A stretch of DNA of 64,000 bases from Alkalibacterium pelagium (GTDB lineage Bacteria; Bacillota; Bacilli; Lactobacillales; Carnobacteriaceae_A), in the NCBI RefSeq assembly GCF_900109325.1, contig NZ_FNZU01000004.1:62001-126000 (forward strand), written 5' to 3'. Below, piece after piece: positions 42,099 through 51,722 of this stretch. A program made the translations under genes and the position numbers. Below the pieces are notes generated by a model. That model saw nothing but the letters and a program-made list of their open reading frames with translations, was not told where the DNA came from and did no database searches. Every line of letters begins with the position of its first letter. Position 1 is the stretch's first letter.

Positions 42099-44327
42099 AT
42101 GTTTGAAAAACCTGAAAAAGGAGTTTGGAGTACAAACCATTCTGATAAATGGCAGGATGGATATTTTGTAGGGAATGGTGAAACAGGAGGGATTATGTAC
42201 GGAAAAAGTACAGAATTTAGCTTAATAGTCAATCACCATTCACTCTATTTGAAATCTAATCGAATGGATAGTATACCCGATATTTCTAATCGCCTTACCG
42301 AGTTAAGAGATACCGTAGAAGAACAGGGCTATCAGAAAGGGATCGATTTTTTTGAAAAAGAGGCACTCAAAAAAGGGTATAAAGGACTTACAATGAGTGA
42401 TGTATTCCATCCAGGAGGGGAAATTGAATTTGTAATCAATCCTTCTATTTCCAGTCAAACACTAAATTACATAAGGACACTTGACTATGAAACAGGTTTG
42501 ATCCGTGAGTGCTTTTCTACGGGAAGCGGACAAGAATTCAGTAAAAAATTATTCGCATCAAAAGTGGAAAATGCTTTATTCTTTGAACTCCGTTGCGACG
42601 GCTTGTTTTCAGTATTCTTCTCATTTAAAGAATATGACCACCCCGACCTTTCTCAAAAAATCTTTTTAACTGAGAACAACAGAATCGAGGTTGTAAACAC
42701 ATACATGGATGGGAGTAATTATAAAATAGTCACAGAATGGGATACTGATGGCAAGATCATACTCAAAGATAATGGAATAGCTGTTGAGGATGCCACAAAA
42801 TTAACAATGAGAGTTGGTGTCAACTCCGAAAAGTCTTTTGATATGAACAACTTTGAAACGGTAAAAAAAGAACATATCAGAGCACATAGTAGCCAGTATA
42901 ATCAGGTATCTCTGAATCTGTGTCATGAAAAAGACAGACCTAAAAGTCTTGAAGAATTGCTTGATTTGTTAGAGTCGAAAAAAAGTATTCCTGTAATAAT
43001 ATTTGAAAAGCTGTATGATGCGAGTCGCTACTTTATTCAATCCATGACTGGACCCGCTTTGCCTAATTTGCAGGGGATATGGAGCGGAGATTTCAACCCA
43101 CCATGGAGTGGAGATTTTACTTTCGATACAAATGTACAGTTAGCAATTGCTTCTCTGGCCAGTCTCGGGTTGTTCGAGAATTTTTCCGGGATATTTGAAA
43201 CATTAAAAACATATGAAGATGATTTCAGAATGAATGCTCATAACTATTATGGTTGTCGAGGGTTCTTAGTTCCAGTGCATGCCAGTACGCGCGCTTTACA
43301 TGTTCATTGGAATAGAGAGTGGCCGCTTATATTTTGGACTGCAGGTGCAGGTTGGTTAGCCTATTTCTACAAAGAATATTATGACTATACCTTGGACAAA
43401 CGATTTCTTGAACAAACAGCTTTACCATTTTATGAAGAGACCTTGCTGTTCTATGAAGATTTTATAGAATATGAAAACGGCGTAGCCAAATTCAGACCCA
43501 GTTATTCAGCAGAAAACGGTATGGGAGATAATTCCACGATGGATATAGCCATTGTAAAAGCAGTTATTAGCTATTTAAAACAAGCGTGTATTGTTTTAAA
43601 TATGGGTATACCTGAAAAATATGAGGAACTTGAAAATAGCCTTCCTGCTTATATGGTTGATGAAAAGGGTGTGTTAAAAGAGTGGATTGATGAATCGGCT
43701 GTAGAGAATCCTAACCATCGGCATTTCTCAAACTTGTATCCGGTATTTCAGACTAAAGAAATTACCCCAGACAAACCTGATTTATGGAAAGCTGCAAATA
43801 AAGCATTTGATAAGAGACTTGAAGCATGGTTGTTAAATGAAGACGGGGACACTTCATCTTCTCATGGAAGAATGCACACAGCTATGTGTGCCATTGCGAT
43901 GGAGCGCTCAAGAGATGTGGAAAGTGCAATAGGAGAATTAGTTAGAAACCAGTCATTTTTCCCTTCGTTAGCTACAAGTCATTACAATCACCAGAATGTG
44001 TTCAATGTAGATGCCAATGGCTCATTTCCTAAGATTATCCATGACGCATTGATTTATGTAGAGAAGCCGGGAGTTGTGAGTTTATTTAAAGCAGTGCCTT
44101 CCTGGCTGGAAAAAGGAACAATAAAAGGAGTGAAATTACCAAATACTATTACTATCGAAAGTTTTACCTGGGATATTAATAAGCGTACGTTTATATTAAA
44201 CTTAATATCAAAAATTACACAGACTCTAGTTATTCAATTGCCAAAAGGATTTGAATCGAAAGAATTAAAAACAAGTATGATAGAAGTAAATGTAAAGGCG
44301 AATAAATCCGTTAGCATTTTTAGCTAG
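42099..44327 (+). CDS. GH95-like glycoside hydrolase (alpha-L-fucosidase/galactosidase type)
   Basis: A 742-residue cytoplasmic (no signal peptide) hydrolase with the GH95 layout: an N-terminal beta domain opening with WQDGYFVGNGETGGIMYG, then an (alpha/alpha)6 barrel. Barrel motifs are LPNLQGIWSGDFNPPWSGDF (about 322-341), PSYSAENG with the putative acid Glu, HRHFSNLYPVF and NVFNVDANGSF with the putative base Asp. At the position of catalytic Asn421 of the bifidobacterial 1,2-fucosidase this protein has Asp343, while Asn345 matches Asn423. Substrate is therefore uncertain: fucose, L-galactose or another sugar. It begins a unit with yesM/yesN homologues. A weak AGAGAGTAGGA precedes the ATG. 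Confidence 0.78.
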   Translation: MFEKPEKGVWSTNHSDKWQDGYFVGNGETGGIMYGKSTEFSLIVNHHSLYLKSNRMDSIPDISNRLTELRDTVEEQGYQKGIDFFEKEALKKGYKGLTMSDVFHPGGEIEFVINPSISSQTLNYIRTLDYETGLIRECFSTGSGQEFSKKLFASKVENALFFELRCDGLFSVFFSFKEYDHPDLSQKIFLTENNRIEVVNTYMDGSNYKIVTEWDTDGKIILKDNGIAVEDATKLTMRVGVNSEKSFDMNNFETVKKEHIRAHSSQYNQVSLNLCHEKDRPKSLEELLDLLESKKSIPVIIFEKLYDASRYFIQSMTGPALPNLQGIWSGDFNPPWSGDFTFDTNVQLAIASLASLGLFENFSGIFETLKTYEDDFRMNAHNYYGCRGFLVPVHASTRALHVHWNREWPLIFWTAGAGWLAYFYKEYYDYTLDKRFLEQTALPFYEETLLFYEDFIEYENGVAKFRPSYSAENGMGDNSTMDIAIVKAVISYLKQACIVLNMGIPEKYEELENSLPAYMVDEKGVLKEWIDESAVENPNHRHFSNLYPVFQTKEITPDKPDLWKAANKAFDKRLEAWLLNEDGDTSSSHGRMHTAMCAIAMERSRDVESAIGELVRNQSFFPSLATSHYNHQNVFNVDANGSFPKIIHDALIYVEKPGVVSLFKAVPSWLEKGTIKGVKLPNTITIESFTWDINKRTFILNLISKITQTLVIQLPKGFESKELKTSMIEVNVKANKSVSIFS

Positions 44328-44350
44328 AGACATATCAGGGGCTGAGCTGA

Positions 44351-46162
44351 TTGAAGAAAAAGATGAAAAATAATCCTTATATATCCATCAGGCAAAAATT
44401 GCTGGGATCTTACTTTGTAATACTAATCATACCTATAGCCTTGGTCGGAATATACCTGACTATGAGTATCAGGAATAATCTTATTTCGAATAAACTGGAA
44501 GAAATTGAGAATAATAATGAACGAATCCGATCAGATTACGTGACTACGCTTACATCGATAACAAGAGTATCCGACTGGATCTATCAGGATGAAGATTTAG
44601 CTTCTTTAGTTACTACAGTATATGATGATCCTTTCGATGTATATCAGGCTTATGCGCAGTACCAGATGATTGAGGACTATTTAAGATATTATGATGAAAT
44701 CGAACATGTTAGATTTTTTGTGGATAATCCGACTCTGACAAGTACGACAGGTATCTACCATGCAAATGATAGCATTCAGGAGCAAGAATGGTATCAGGAG
44801 AGTGTAAGCCGTAACGGAAGAATCGCTTGGGAAGTGATTACTGACCATATTACTCAAACGACTCACTTAAATTTAGTACGTTCAGTCTACAGTAATTACA
44901 ATTTCATTGGGGTTCTTGCTATCGCAGTTAACCAGGAGGTCATTAACAGTATATTGAATGATTCAGCCAGTAGTGTGTTCATAACACTGGACAATCAGAC
45001 CCCTCTTTATAGTTACCCTCAATACAGTGATATAAATGAGGCCTATAGCCAGTACAGGCCCGTTCTTGAGACGGTAAGAACTGAAGAAGGGAATTACGGG
45101 ATAGTCGATTCGGATCGTTTTAACACAGACTTCACTCTAAATATAAGAGATGTGGTTATTCCCAAAACCTTAAATTCCACAATGCAGGTCATAGGTGTTG
45201 TTCCAACGGACAGTATCTTGGAGGATGTAAGCAGAGATCTGAGAGTAGCTTACGTTATTATCAGCAGTGTCTTAGCTATAAGTATTTTAATGCTGGTTAT
45301 ATTTATCAGAACATTTAATAACAGAATAATGAAATTGAAAAAAGCCATGTCAAAAGTTGCCAATGGAGAATTTTCAATCGATCGATCCATTAAGGGTAAT
45401 GATGAATTGTCAGATGTATATAATCACTTAGTTGATACTTCCAGCAGTATTGAAAGCTTGATGGCAATAAACTATGAGCATGCAGTAAAAGAAAAGAACT
45501 GGCAGTTGCAACTCAAAGATACACAATTCAAAATGCTTGCCAGTCAAATCAATCCTCATTTTTTGTATAATACACTGGAAATGATCAGAATGAAGGCTTT
45601 GAGAAATAAAGATCGGGAAGTTGCTGAAATCATCAAAATATTAAGTAAGCTGATGAGAAAGTCTCTGGAGACAACAGAAAAAGAAACATCTCTAGAAGAA
45701 GAACTTAACTTTACAGAGATGTATCTTCATATACAAAAGCTGCGTTTCGGAGAGCAGATTGATTATTCTATAACTAATACTGCAAGTGCGGACTTAGTCA
45801 TTATCCCTCTTATTATACAACCGATAGTCGAAAACTCCTTTATCCATGGAATAGAACCAAAAGTAGGTAAGGGATATATTGATATAAATATTATAGAAAA
45901 TCAGAATAACTTGGAAATATCAGTTAAAGACAATGGTGTAGGTATTTCAAGGGACAAATTAGCTGAAATCAGACATGTTCTTTCTTCTGAAGAAGAAAGT
46001 TCTCATATAGGTATTAATAATGTGCAGAAGAGAATCAGACATTTTTACGGGGATCAGTACGGATTATATATCGACAGCAAAGAAGGCGAAGGGACACATG
46101 TTACGATTGTGATTCCTCAAGTAAATAAAGGTAAAGAAGGTGAGAATAGATGTACTCAGTGA
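44351..46162 (+). CDS. YesM-type sensor histidine kinase
   Basis: A 603-residue membrane sensor. Helix 1 is at about 15-37, then a large extracellular sensor domain (about 40-300), helix 2 (about 302-323), a HAMP linker, and the His_kinase domain with His403 in ASQINPHFLYNTLEMI. The HATPase region has IIQPIVENSFIHGIEP, DNGVGIS and the ATP lid to the end. This is the YesM/LytS-like class that senses extracellular oligosaccharides or their binding proteins. The start is TTG, nine bases after AGGGG, and 23 bases from the GH95 stop. It overlaps yesN by 13 bases. Confidence 0.88.
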   Translation: MKKKMKNNPYISIRQKLLGSYFVILIIPIALVGIYLTMSIRNNLISNKLEEIENNNERIRSDYVTTLTSITRVSDWIYQDEDLASLVTTVYDDPFDVYQAYAQYQMIEDYLRYYDEIEHVRFFVDNPTLTSTTGIYHANDSIQEQEWYQESVSRNGRIAWEVITDHITQTTHLNLVRSVYSNYNFIGVLAIAVNQEVINSILNDSASSVFITLDNQTPLYSYPQYSDINEAYSQYRPVLETVRTEEGNYGIVDSDRFNTDFTLNIRDVVIPKTLNSTMQVIGVVPTDSILEDVSRDLRVAYVIISSVLAISILMLVIFIRTFNNRIMKLKKAMSKVANGEFSIDRSIKGNDELSDVYNHLVDTSSSIESLMAINYEHAVKEKNWQLQLKDTQFKMLASQINPHFLYNTLEMIRMKALRNKDREVAEIIKILSKLMRKSLETTEKETSLEEELNFTEMYLHIQKLRFGEQIDYSITNTASADLVIIPLIIQPIVENSFIHGIEPKVGKGYIDINIIENQNNLEISVKDNGVGISRDKLAEIRHVLSSEEESSHIGINNVQKRIRHFYGDQYGLYIDSKEGEGTHVTIVIPQVNKGKEGENRCTQ

Positions 46163-47634
46163 TCATAGTCGATGACGAACCTATAGTGAGAGAAGGTATC
46201 GAATATTTGATCGATTGGAAAAAAGAAGGATTTGAGATAATTGATTCAGCTGAAAACGGACTGGAAGGCCTGGCTCTTATCACTGAGAAAATGCCAGATC
46301 TTGTGATAACAGATATTAAAATGCCAGGATTAGATGGACTTCAAATGGTCAAGCAGGCTCAGGAATCAAACTGCCAAACTAAATTTATTATTTTGTCTGG
46401 TTATTCAGATTTTAAATTTGCACAAGATGCCATAACATATGGAGCTGTTCAGTATTTATTAAAGCCAATTGATGAAGAAGAACTTATGGGTGTCTTATTT
46501 AAAGTAAAGCAGCAGCTGGCAGAAGAGTTAAAGGATGAAAAAACTAAACGTTATGTTCAGAGCTATATTGAAAATCAGCAGATTTATTCCTATGTCATCC
46601 ATGGTGAAAAGACAGAAGAAGTTGAGAAGTTGAGACCATACTCTATATTTAAATTAATCAAACTATCAGACAATGGTAGAAAAATCAATACTAAAATGAT
46701 CGTTGAAACGTGCAACACTGTACTAAATGAGAGGCACTATATCTACACTTACGGAGATAGTGTATTTATACTAGTAGCCGCAAATTCTGATATTACATTG
46801 GATGATTTAATTGCTCAAATCAATTCAGAAAATCAGTTGAATGTGACAATCAGTTCAGTAGAACGAACTATTGAGCATGTTCCCGACCTCTATAAAGAAA
46901 TTAAATTTCTAGATTCTCAGCGCTATTTCTACCCTAATAAAGGCATAATGACTCAACAGGTACTGAACAAAAATAATGCCGTGCATACGCTAGACAAATT
47001 GATAATTAATCTTAAGCTTGCGATAAAAGACAATCGGAAAGAAGAAATTGAGGAAACAATAGATTTTTGCGTAGATTATTTCCAGGTAACTAAACAAGAT
47101 AGTCAGATCGTGAAAAGAGAGTGGTCGATCATTTTTATGGAATGTGTGGCATTTCTGGAAGCGAGTATGCAGAAACCAATTAAAGAAATAGAGAAAGATA
47201 AGCTTCTTTCAGTAATCTGGAAAGAAAGTTCTATCCAACAGACAGCTCATTTTCTTAAATATGTATTTTATGACTTTGGTCGGTTCTTTTACGAAACAAA
47301 TGAAAAACAAGATATTGTAGACGAGATTAAAAGATATACTGAAAGAAATTACCATAAAAATCTAAGTTTGAAGGAACTAGCCCAAGAGTTTAATTACAGT
47401 CAATCGTATTTAGGTAAAAAATTCAAGTCTGATACAGGGACGAGTTACCATATGTATCTTGACGATCTCAGATTAAATAAAGCTAAAGAGCTGTTAAAAG
47501 ATAGCAATCACTATATTTATGAAATTGCTAAAAAGGTTGGGTACTCGAATTACGATTATTTTCATAAAAAATTTAAGAGTAAATTTAATATAAGTCCTAA
47601 GGAATATCAGAAAAAGCAGGAAGAGGGTGATTAA
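46150..47634 (+). CDS. YesN-type response regulator (REC plus AraC HTH)
   Basis: A 494-residue regulator. The receiver domain is at about 1-120, with Asp8/Asp9 and phospho-acceptor Asp55 in LVITDIKMPGLDG. A long middle domain follows, then two AraC-type helix-turn-helices at the C-terminus: LSLKELAQEFNYSQSYLGKKFKSDTG and YIYEIAKKVGYSNYDYFHKKFKSKF, then SPKEYQK. Phosphorylated by the adjacent kinase, it should activate the import and hydrolase genes around it. GAAGGTGA precedes the ATG. Confidence 0.9.
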   Translation: MYSVIIVDDEPIVREGIEYLIDWKKEGFEIIDSAENGLEGLALITEKMPDLVITDIKMPGLDGLQMVKQAQESNCQTKFIILSGYSDFKFAQDAITYGAVQYLLKPIDEEELMGVLFKVKQQLAEELKDEKTKRYVQSYIENQQIYSYVIHGEKTEEVEKLRPYSIFKLIKLSDNGRKINTKMIVETCNTVLNERHYIYTYGDSVFILVAANSDITLDDLIAQINSENQLNVTISSVERTIEHVPDLYKEIKFLDSQRYFYPNKGIMTQQVLNKNNAVHTLDKLIINLKLAIKDNRKEEIEETIDFCVDYFQVTKQDSQIVKREWSIIFMECVAFLEASMQKPIKEIEKDKLLSVIWKESSIQQTAHFLKYVFYDFGRFFYETNEKQDIVDEIKRYTERNYHKNLSLKELAQEFNYSQSYLGKKFKSDTGTSYHMYLDDLRLNKAKELLKDSNHYIYEIAKKVGYSNYDYFHKKFKSKFNISPKEYQKKQEEGD

Positions 47635-47636
47635 TC

Positions 47637-48326
47637 ATGAAAATAAAGCAATCTACTGAAACATTATTTTATAAAATTACACAATATATTTATTACTTTT
47701 TTAGTCTGAATGCTTTGTTCTTACTTTGTAACACGTTATTTTTCTTGACTGTGTGGTCAATTCCTTTAAGTATAAGCAATATTATTATTTTCGCAGCATC
47801 ACTTATACCGGCAGGTGCGAGTATTACCAGTCTATTTTATACTATGGGAAAATTGAACAGGGATAAAACAATTTCGCCTTTTAAAGACTTTTTCAACTCG
47901 TATAAAGTGAATTTCAGACAAAGCACGCAATACTGGGGACTGTTTTTAGTCGTCAGTGTTATCTTGATAGTCGATATTCTTTTTGTTTTACAAAGAGGTT
48001 GGCTGGTTTTAACGGTCATTAGTATAATCCTGTATACAGTATTCATTCTATCCGCAATCTATGCATTTTCCCTGCTTTCACGCTTTGAAGTATCCTTAAA
48101 ACATCTGGTCATATTTTCAGTCTATCTTACTTTCAGATATAAACGAATTACATTTTCGCATCTGTGCTATGCTTTCGCATTCAGCATGATCATGTTCGGG
48201 TTTTTCAGATTCGCTGTATTATTTATTTTCTCCGTTACCGCATTTTATTTCATGAGAAGTAATGAAGGAATATTGGAAGAGCTAAAACATGAATTTTCTC
48301 GTGAAAGGGAGGAGTTTAATGTTTAA
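47637..48326 (+). CDS. DUF624/YesL-like membrane protein
   Basis: A 229-residue integral membrane protein with five to six helices. The pattern of its start resembles DUF624 (YesL): FSLNALFLLCNTLFFLTVWSIPLS, then PAGASITSLFYTMGKL followed by a cytoplasmic loop KDFFNSYKVNFRQSTQYW. YesL proteins accompany YesMN sensors and Lpl-type importers in many Firmicutes. Their role is not established, though a part in signalling or transport is suspected. AGAGGGTGA precedes the ATG, two bases after the yesN stop. It overlaps the following lipoprotein gene by eight bases. Confidence 0.78.
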   Translation: MKIKQSTETLFYKITQYIYYFFSLNALFLLCNTLFFLTVWSIPLSISNIIIFAASLIPAGASITSLFYTMGKLNRDKTISPFKDFFNSYKVNFRQSTQYWGLFLVVSVILIVDILFVLQRGWLVLTVISIILYTVFILSAIYAFSLLSRFEVSLKHLVIFSVYLTFRYKRITFSHLCYAFAFSMIMFGFFRFAVLFIFSVTAFYFMRSNEGILEELKHEFSREREEFNV

Positions 48327-49629
48327 AAGAATTAATCTCAAAATCATACTGCTATTTTCTTTGGTTGTCCTTACAGCCTGTCAGGATTCATCTGAAGAAA
48401 GCGACACCGAAACGGTTACTAGTGAAGAATCTGTTCAATTTGTAATGCCTCAATCAATTATGCCATCTGAAATTTCTATTGTGTCCGATGAAGATACAAT
48501 TGAATTACTACGAGAGAATGCCCGCTGGTATTCAGAAGAGCTGGATCATACAGATGAAACAGCCATTGCTTATTTCATTGAAGACCTCAGAGGAATAAAA
48601 GGGAAGAGGATCGAAAAGAAAATAGAAACATCAGAAAATCTTTCTATTACTATTGCAGATGAACAGGAAACTATAGATTTACTAGTCTGGAATGAAGAAG
48701 AGATAGTTGTTCAGGCAAATGATGTAATGTTTCAAGTAGAGCAGTTACCTGAGTCTATATCACCATTTAATAAGTTATTTCTGGAACCAGCTGTTGAGTT
48801 GGGACAGGATACGATCAGCGAACTAGTTTTTAGAGGCGAGGAGGAAGTCACTTTGAATCAGACCACTAATATGACAATGGTCGAAACGCTTCCTTTTATA
48901 AGTGGCTGGTATCTACACGGACCTTATGATACTGATTTTTCTGTTGAGTTTAATTGGATGGGACAAATGCTCGACAGCTTTAGTCGGCTGCATGGAAAAG
49001 AGGCCGAACAGAATATAGAATCGGTAACAAAAACGATAGAAGTACGAGGTAGCGAGAGTAATGAAACTCTGGAGATAGGAGAACCTGATAACGAAGGCTA
49101 TACACTGGTTAAAGTTATGAGTCAGAATCAGCATTATCTTGTTCCATCTCAGATTATTGATGCCTACCAGTTTGAATTTCTGGACATTGCTGATAACTTT
49201 GTTGCACTGATTCCATTGGATGCAGTTGAAAGAGTAGAACTGGATAATGGAACAGACCGTTTCATCCTGGAAGCTGATCATGAAGTCTCATTAAATGAAG
49301 AAGGAGAAGTATCAACAAATCATGCATTTTATTTCAATAATGAGCCGATTGAAGAAAATGTTATGAGACGAGCCTATCAGTATTTAGCTAGATTATCTTA
49401 TTACGATGAAGTGAGCCCTGAAGATAAAGAAAAACGCAGTGAAAGTGAAAGCACAACTATAAAGTATCATTACCTCAATGAAGGAGAGACAGTGGAGAAA
49501 ATAATTAATTTATATCCGATTGAGGGAACAGACAAGTATATTGTCGAGAATGACGGGGTCATAGAGTTCACTATGACAAACGACAGAGTGTACGATCTCA
49601 TTGAAGCATTCAGTGATTTGAATAACTAA
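48319..49629 (+). CDS. lipoprotein of unknown function linked to YesMN
   Basis: A 436-residue lipoprotein. The signal peptide ends in lipobox LTAC (Cys21), followed by a Ser/Glu/Asp/Thr-rich linker and an acidic, mostly beta-strand-rich globular part without membrane segments. I do not recognise a domain. Short similar-looking blocks (an enzyme-free pattern of EETIDLLVWNEEEIVVQ and DRVYDLIEAFSDL type) hint at a repeat of two related halves, but this is weak. The start at 48319 has GGGAGGA five bases upstream and overlaps the DUF624 gene. Its place behind the sensor pair suggests a surface sensing or signal-modulating role. A terminator follows. Confidence 0.75.
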   Translation: MFKRINLKIILLFSLVVLTACQDSSEESDTETVTSEESVQFVMPQSIMPSEISIVSDEDTIELLRENARWYSEELDHTDETAIAYFIEDLRGIKGKRIEKKIETSENLSITIADEQETIDLLVWNEEEIVVQANDVMFQVEQLPESISPFNKLFLEPAVELGQDTISELVFRGEEEVTLNQTTNMTMVETLPFISGWYLHGPYDTDFSVEFNWMGQMLDSFSRLHGKEAEQNIESVTKTIEVRGSESNETLEIGEPDNEGYTLVKVMSQNQHYLVPSQIIDAYQFEFLDIADNFVALIPLDAVERVELDNGTDRFILEADHEVSLNEEGEVSTNHAFYFNNEPIEENVMRRAYQYLARLSYYDEVSPEDKEKRSESESTTIKYHYLNEGETVEKIINLYPIEGTDKYIVENDGVIEFTMTNDRVYDLIEAFSDLNN

Positions 49630-49668
49630 GTAAAATCTGGACATTTTTTCAAGTGTCCAGATTTTACT
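49629..49668 (+). terminator. terminator of the GH95-yesMN-lipoprotein unit
   Basis: A 15-bp perfect stem (49629-49643 with 49654-49668) with a T-rich loop, starting at the last base of the stop codon. Confidence 0.85.
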
Positions 49669-49683
49669 ATACTGATAGCGGAT

Positions 49684-49712
49684 TTGTCATGTTTTTATTG
49701 AAAGCGTTATCA
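49684..49712 (+). promoter_or_regulatory. importer promoter overlapped by a consensus cre site
   Basis: -35 TTGTCA (49684-49689), a 17-base spacer and -10 TTATCA (49707-49712). The cre TGAAAGCGTTATCA occupies 49699-49712, matching the consensus at every position and covering the -10. CcpA repression of the oligosaccharide importer in the presence of preferred sugars follows directly. Confidence 0.75.
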
Positions 49713-49754
49713 GTTAATATTTACTTAACGAAAGAAAGGTTAAAGGTGATTACT

Positions 49755-50735
49755 ATGGAATCAGCAAAAGTGATAGATGTTGAAAAACAAAGTCAAATAA
49801 AAGCAAGACAAAAACAGATGCCGAAGAAAAAATTGACATGGAAAATTATAAAACAGCAAAAGCTGCTGATTATCATGTCCATTCCTTTTGTTGTCTGGCT
49901 CGCAATATTTGCCTATACACCATTATTAGGGTGGATTGTTGCTTTTCAAGACTATAGACCCCAAAATGGTTTTCTCGGTTCAGACTGGGTCGGTCTTCAG
50001 CATTTCACAGCACTGTTCAATGATTCACTTTTTTATAGAGCATTAAGAAATACTATTGGAATGGGAGGTTTAGGTTTAATTTTCGGTACTGGGACTGCCA
50101 TCTCATTCGCCTTGTTGTTAAACGAATTAAGATTTACACGATTCAAGAAGTTTACACAGACCGTTTCATACCTTCCTCACTTTGTATCTTGGGTAGTGGT
50201 TGCTAACTTAGTGACAACCATGTTGTCCAATACAGGTGTAGTTAACAATATCCTTCAGTTTTTGAATCTTACAGATTCACCGATAAATTTTATGGCTAGA
50301 CCAGATATGTTCTGGGGTATAGTTACTGGAGCAGAGGTCTGGAAATCAACTGGATGGAATGCGATCATCTATCTCGCTGCAATGACTAGTATAAGCGAAG
50401 AAATGTATGAGGCTGCTCACGTAGATGGTGCTAATCGATTTCAGAAGATGTGGCACATCACCCTTCCTTCAATTAAACCAATTATCATTATATTAATGAT
50501 CATGAGCATTGGTAACATTATAAACATCGGCTTTGAGAGACAAATGTTATTAGGAAATAATATCGTAGCAGATGCCGCCATCGTTATTGAAAAATATGCC
50601 TTGGATTATGGAATTGGAATGTTCAGGTATTCGTTTGGGACAGCAATTGGTATTTTTAAATCTGTTATTTCAATTGTTTTAATCTTTACATTTAATACTA
50701 TTGCTAAGAAAACTAGTGATATATCTATAATCTAA
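49755..50735 (+). CDS. LplB/YtcP-type oligosaccharide ABC permease
   Basis: A 326-residue permease of the LplB family. A basic N-terminal cytoplasmic segment is followed by six helices: IMSIPFVVWLAIFAYTPLLGW first, and FTQTVSYLPHFVSWVVVANLV in the middle. The coupling loop is EEMYEAAHVDGANRFQKMWHITLPSIKPI (about 215-243). The start at 49755 follows AAAGGTGA; an upstream in-frame ATG at 49653 would run through the promoter and cre site and is rejected. It forms an import system with the next two genes. Confidence 0.88.
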   Translation: MESAKVIDVEKQSQIKARQKQMPKKKLTWKIIKQQKLLIIMSIPFVVWLAIFAYTPLLGWIVAFQDYRPQNGFLGSDWVGLQHFTALFNDSLFYRALRNTIGMGGLGLIFGTGTAISFALLLNELRFTRFKKFTQTVSYLPHFVSWVVVANLVTTMLSNTGVVNNILQFLNLTDSPINFMARPDMFWGIVTGAEVWKSTGWNAIIYLAAMTSISEEMYEAAHVDGANRFQKMWHITLPSIKPIIIILMIMSIGNIINIGFERQMLLGNNIVADAAIVIEKYALDYGIGMFRYSFGTAIGIFKSVISIVLIFTFNTIAKKTSDISII

Positions 50736-50749
50736 GAAAGGAGTTAACA

Positions 50750-51697
50750 ATGGAAACGACTATTATCGAGAAACATGGCAAACAAATTAATTCAAAAAAG
50801 AAAAAGAAATGGAGTGAGCGACCTACAAAGACAGATATCTTCATAGCAATAGTAATGCTTTTAGTTATAATTGTTACCTTATATCCTTTTCTACATGTAC
50901 TAGCTATATCATTAAACAATGCAGTAGATACCGCCCGAGGTGGATTAACTATTTATCCTAGAGAATTTACGTTAATGAACTACAGAGAAATTTTTTCAGG
51001 GAACAACAATTGGGTTATAGCGTTTAGAAATTCAATTTTAAGAACAGCTATTGGTACATTGACCGCAACATTTACATGTGCTGTACTCGCATATATTCTG
51101 AGCAGAAAAAATTATGTATTCAGAAGACCGTTAGGAATTATATTAGTTCTTACGATGTATGTTAGTGGTGGCTTAGTCCCTACGTATCTTGTAATAAGAA
51201 ACGTTGGTTTAATGAATTCTTTTGCAGTATATATTATTCCAGCCTTGCTTAATGCATTTAATGTAATCGTCATTCGTTCGTTCATTGATGGGTTACCAGA
51301 TGCATTGGAAGAATCAGCTAGAATTGATGGTGCAAATGATATAACAATCTTTTTGAAAATAATTATGCCATTATGCATGCCTGTGCTGGCAACTGTCGCC
51401 TTATTTACAGCAGTAGGACAGTGGAATAACTGGTTTGACACCTACCTTTATGCGGGATCAAACGTAAATTTAACTACGTTACAGTACGAACTTATGCAGA
51501 TCTTGGGAAATGCTCAATCAATGACCTCTTCACAAGTACAACAGCTCAATCAGACACAAGGATCTATTATCAGAACAACACCGGAATCAATAAAAATGGC
51601 AGCAACAATAATTGTTACTCTGCCGATTGTGGTAGTGTATCCATTTTTACAAAAGTATTTTGTATCAGGTTTAACTTTAGGAGCAGTAAAAAGCTAA
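50750..51697 (+). CDS. LplC/YtcP-type oligosaccharide ABC permease
   Basis: A 315-residue permease of the partner type (LplC). The N-terminal stretch is lysine-rich (SKKKKKWSERP), then six helices. YPFLHVLAISLNNAVDTARGGLTIYPREFTLMNY is characteristic of the family, and the coupling loop is PDALEESARIDGANDITIFLKIIMPL. AAAGGAG precedes the ATG. It forms a heterodimer with the upstream permease. No ATPase gene is present here; a shared MsmX-type ATPase elsewhere is expected. Confidence 0.88.
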   Translation: METTIIEKHGKQINSKKKKKWSERPTKTDIFIAIVMLLVIIVTLYPFLHVLAISLNNAVDTARGGLTIYPREFTLMNYREIFSGNNNWVIAFRNSILRTAIGTLTATFTCAVLAYILSRKNYVFRRPLGIILVLTMYVSGGLVPTYLVIRNVGLMNSFAVYIIPALLNAFNVIVIRSFIDGLPDALEESARIDGANDITIFLKIIMPLCMPVLATVALFTAVGQWNNWFDTYLYAGSNVNLTTLQYELMQILGNAQSMTSSQVQQLNQTQGSIIRTTPESIKMAATIIVTLPIVVVYPFLQKYFVSGLTLGAVKS

Positions 51698-51722
51698 ATA
51701 ATATATTTGGAGGAATGACGGA

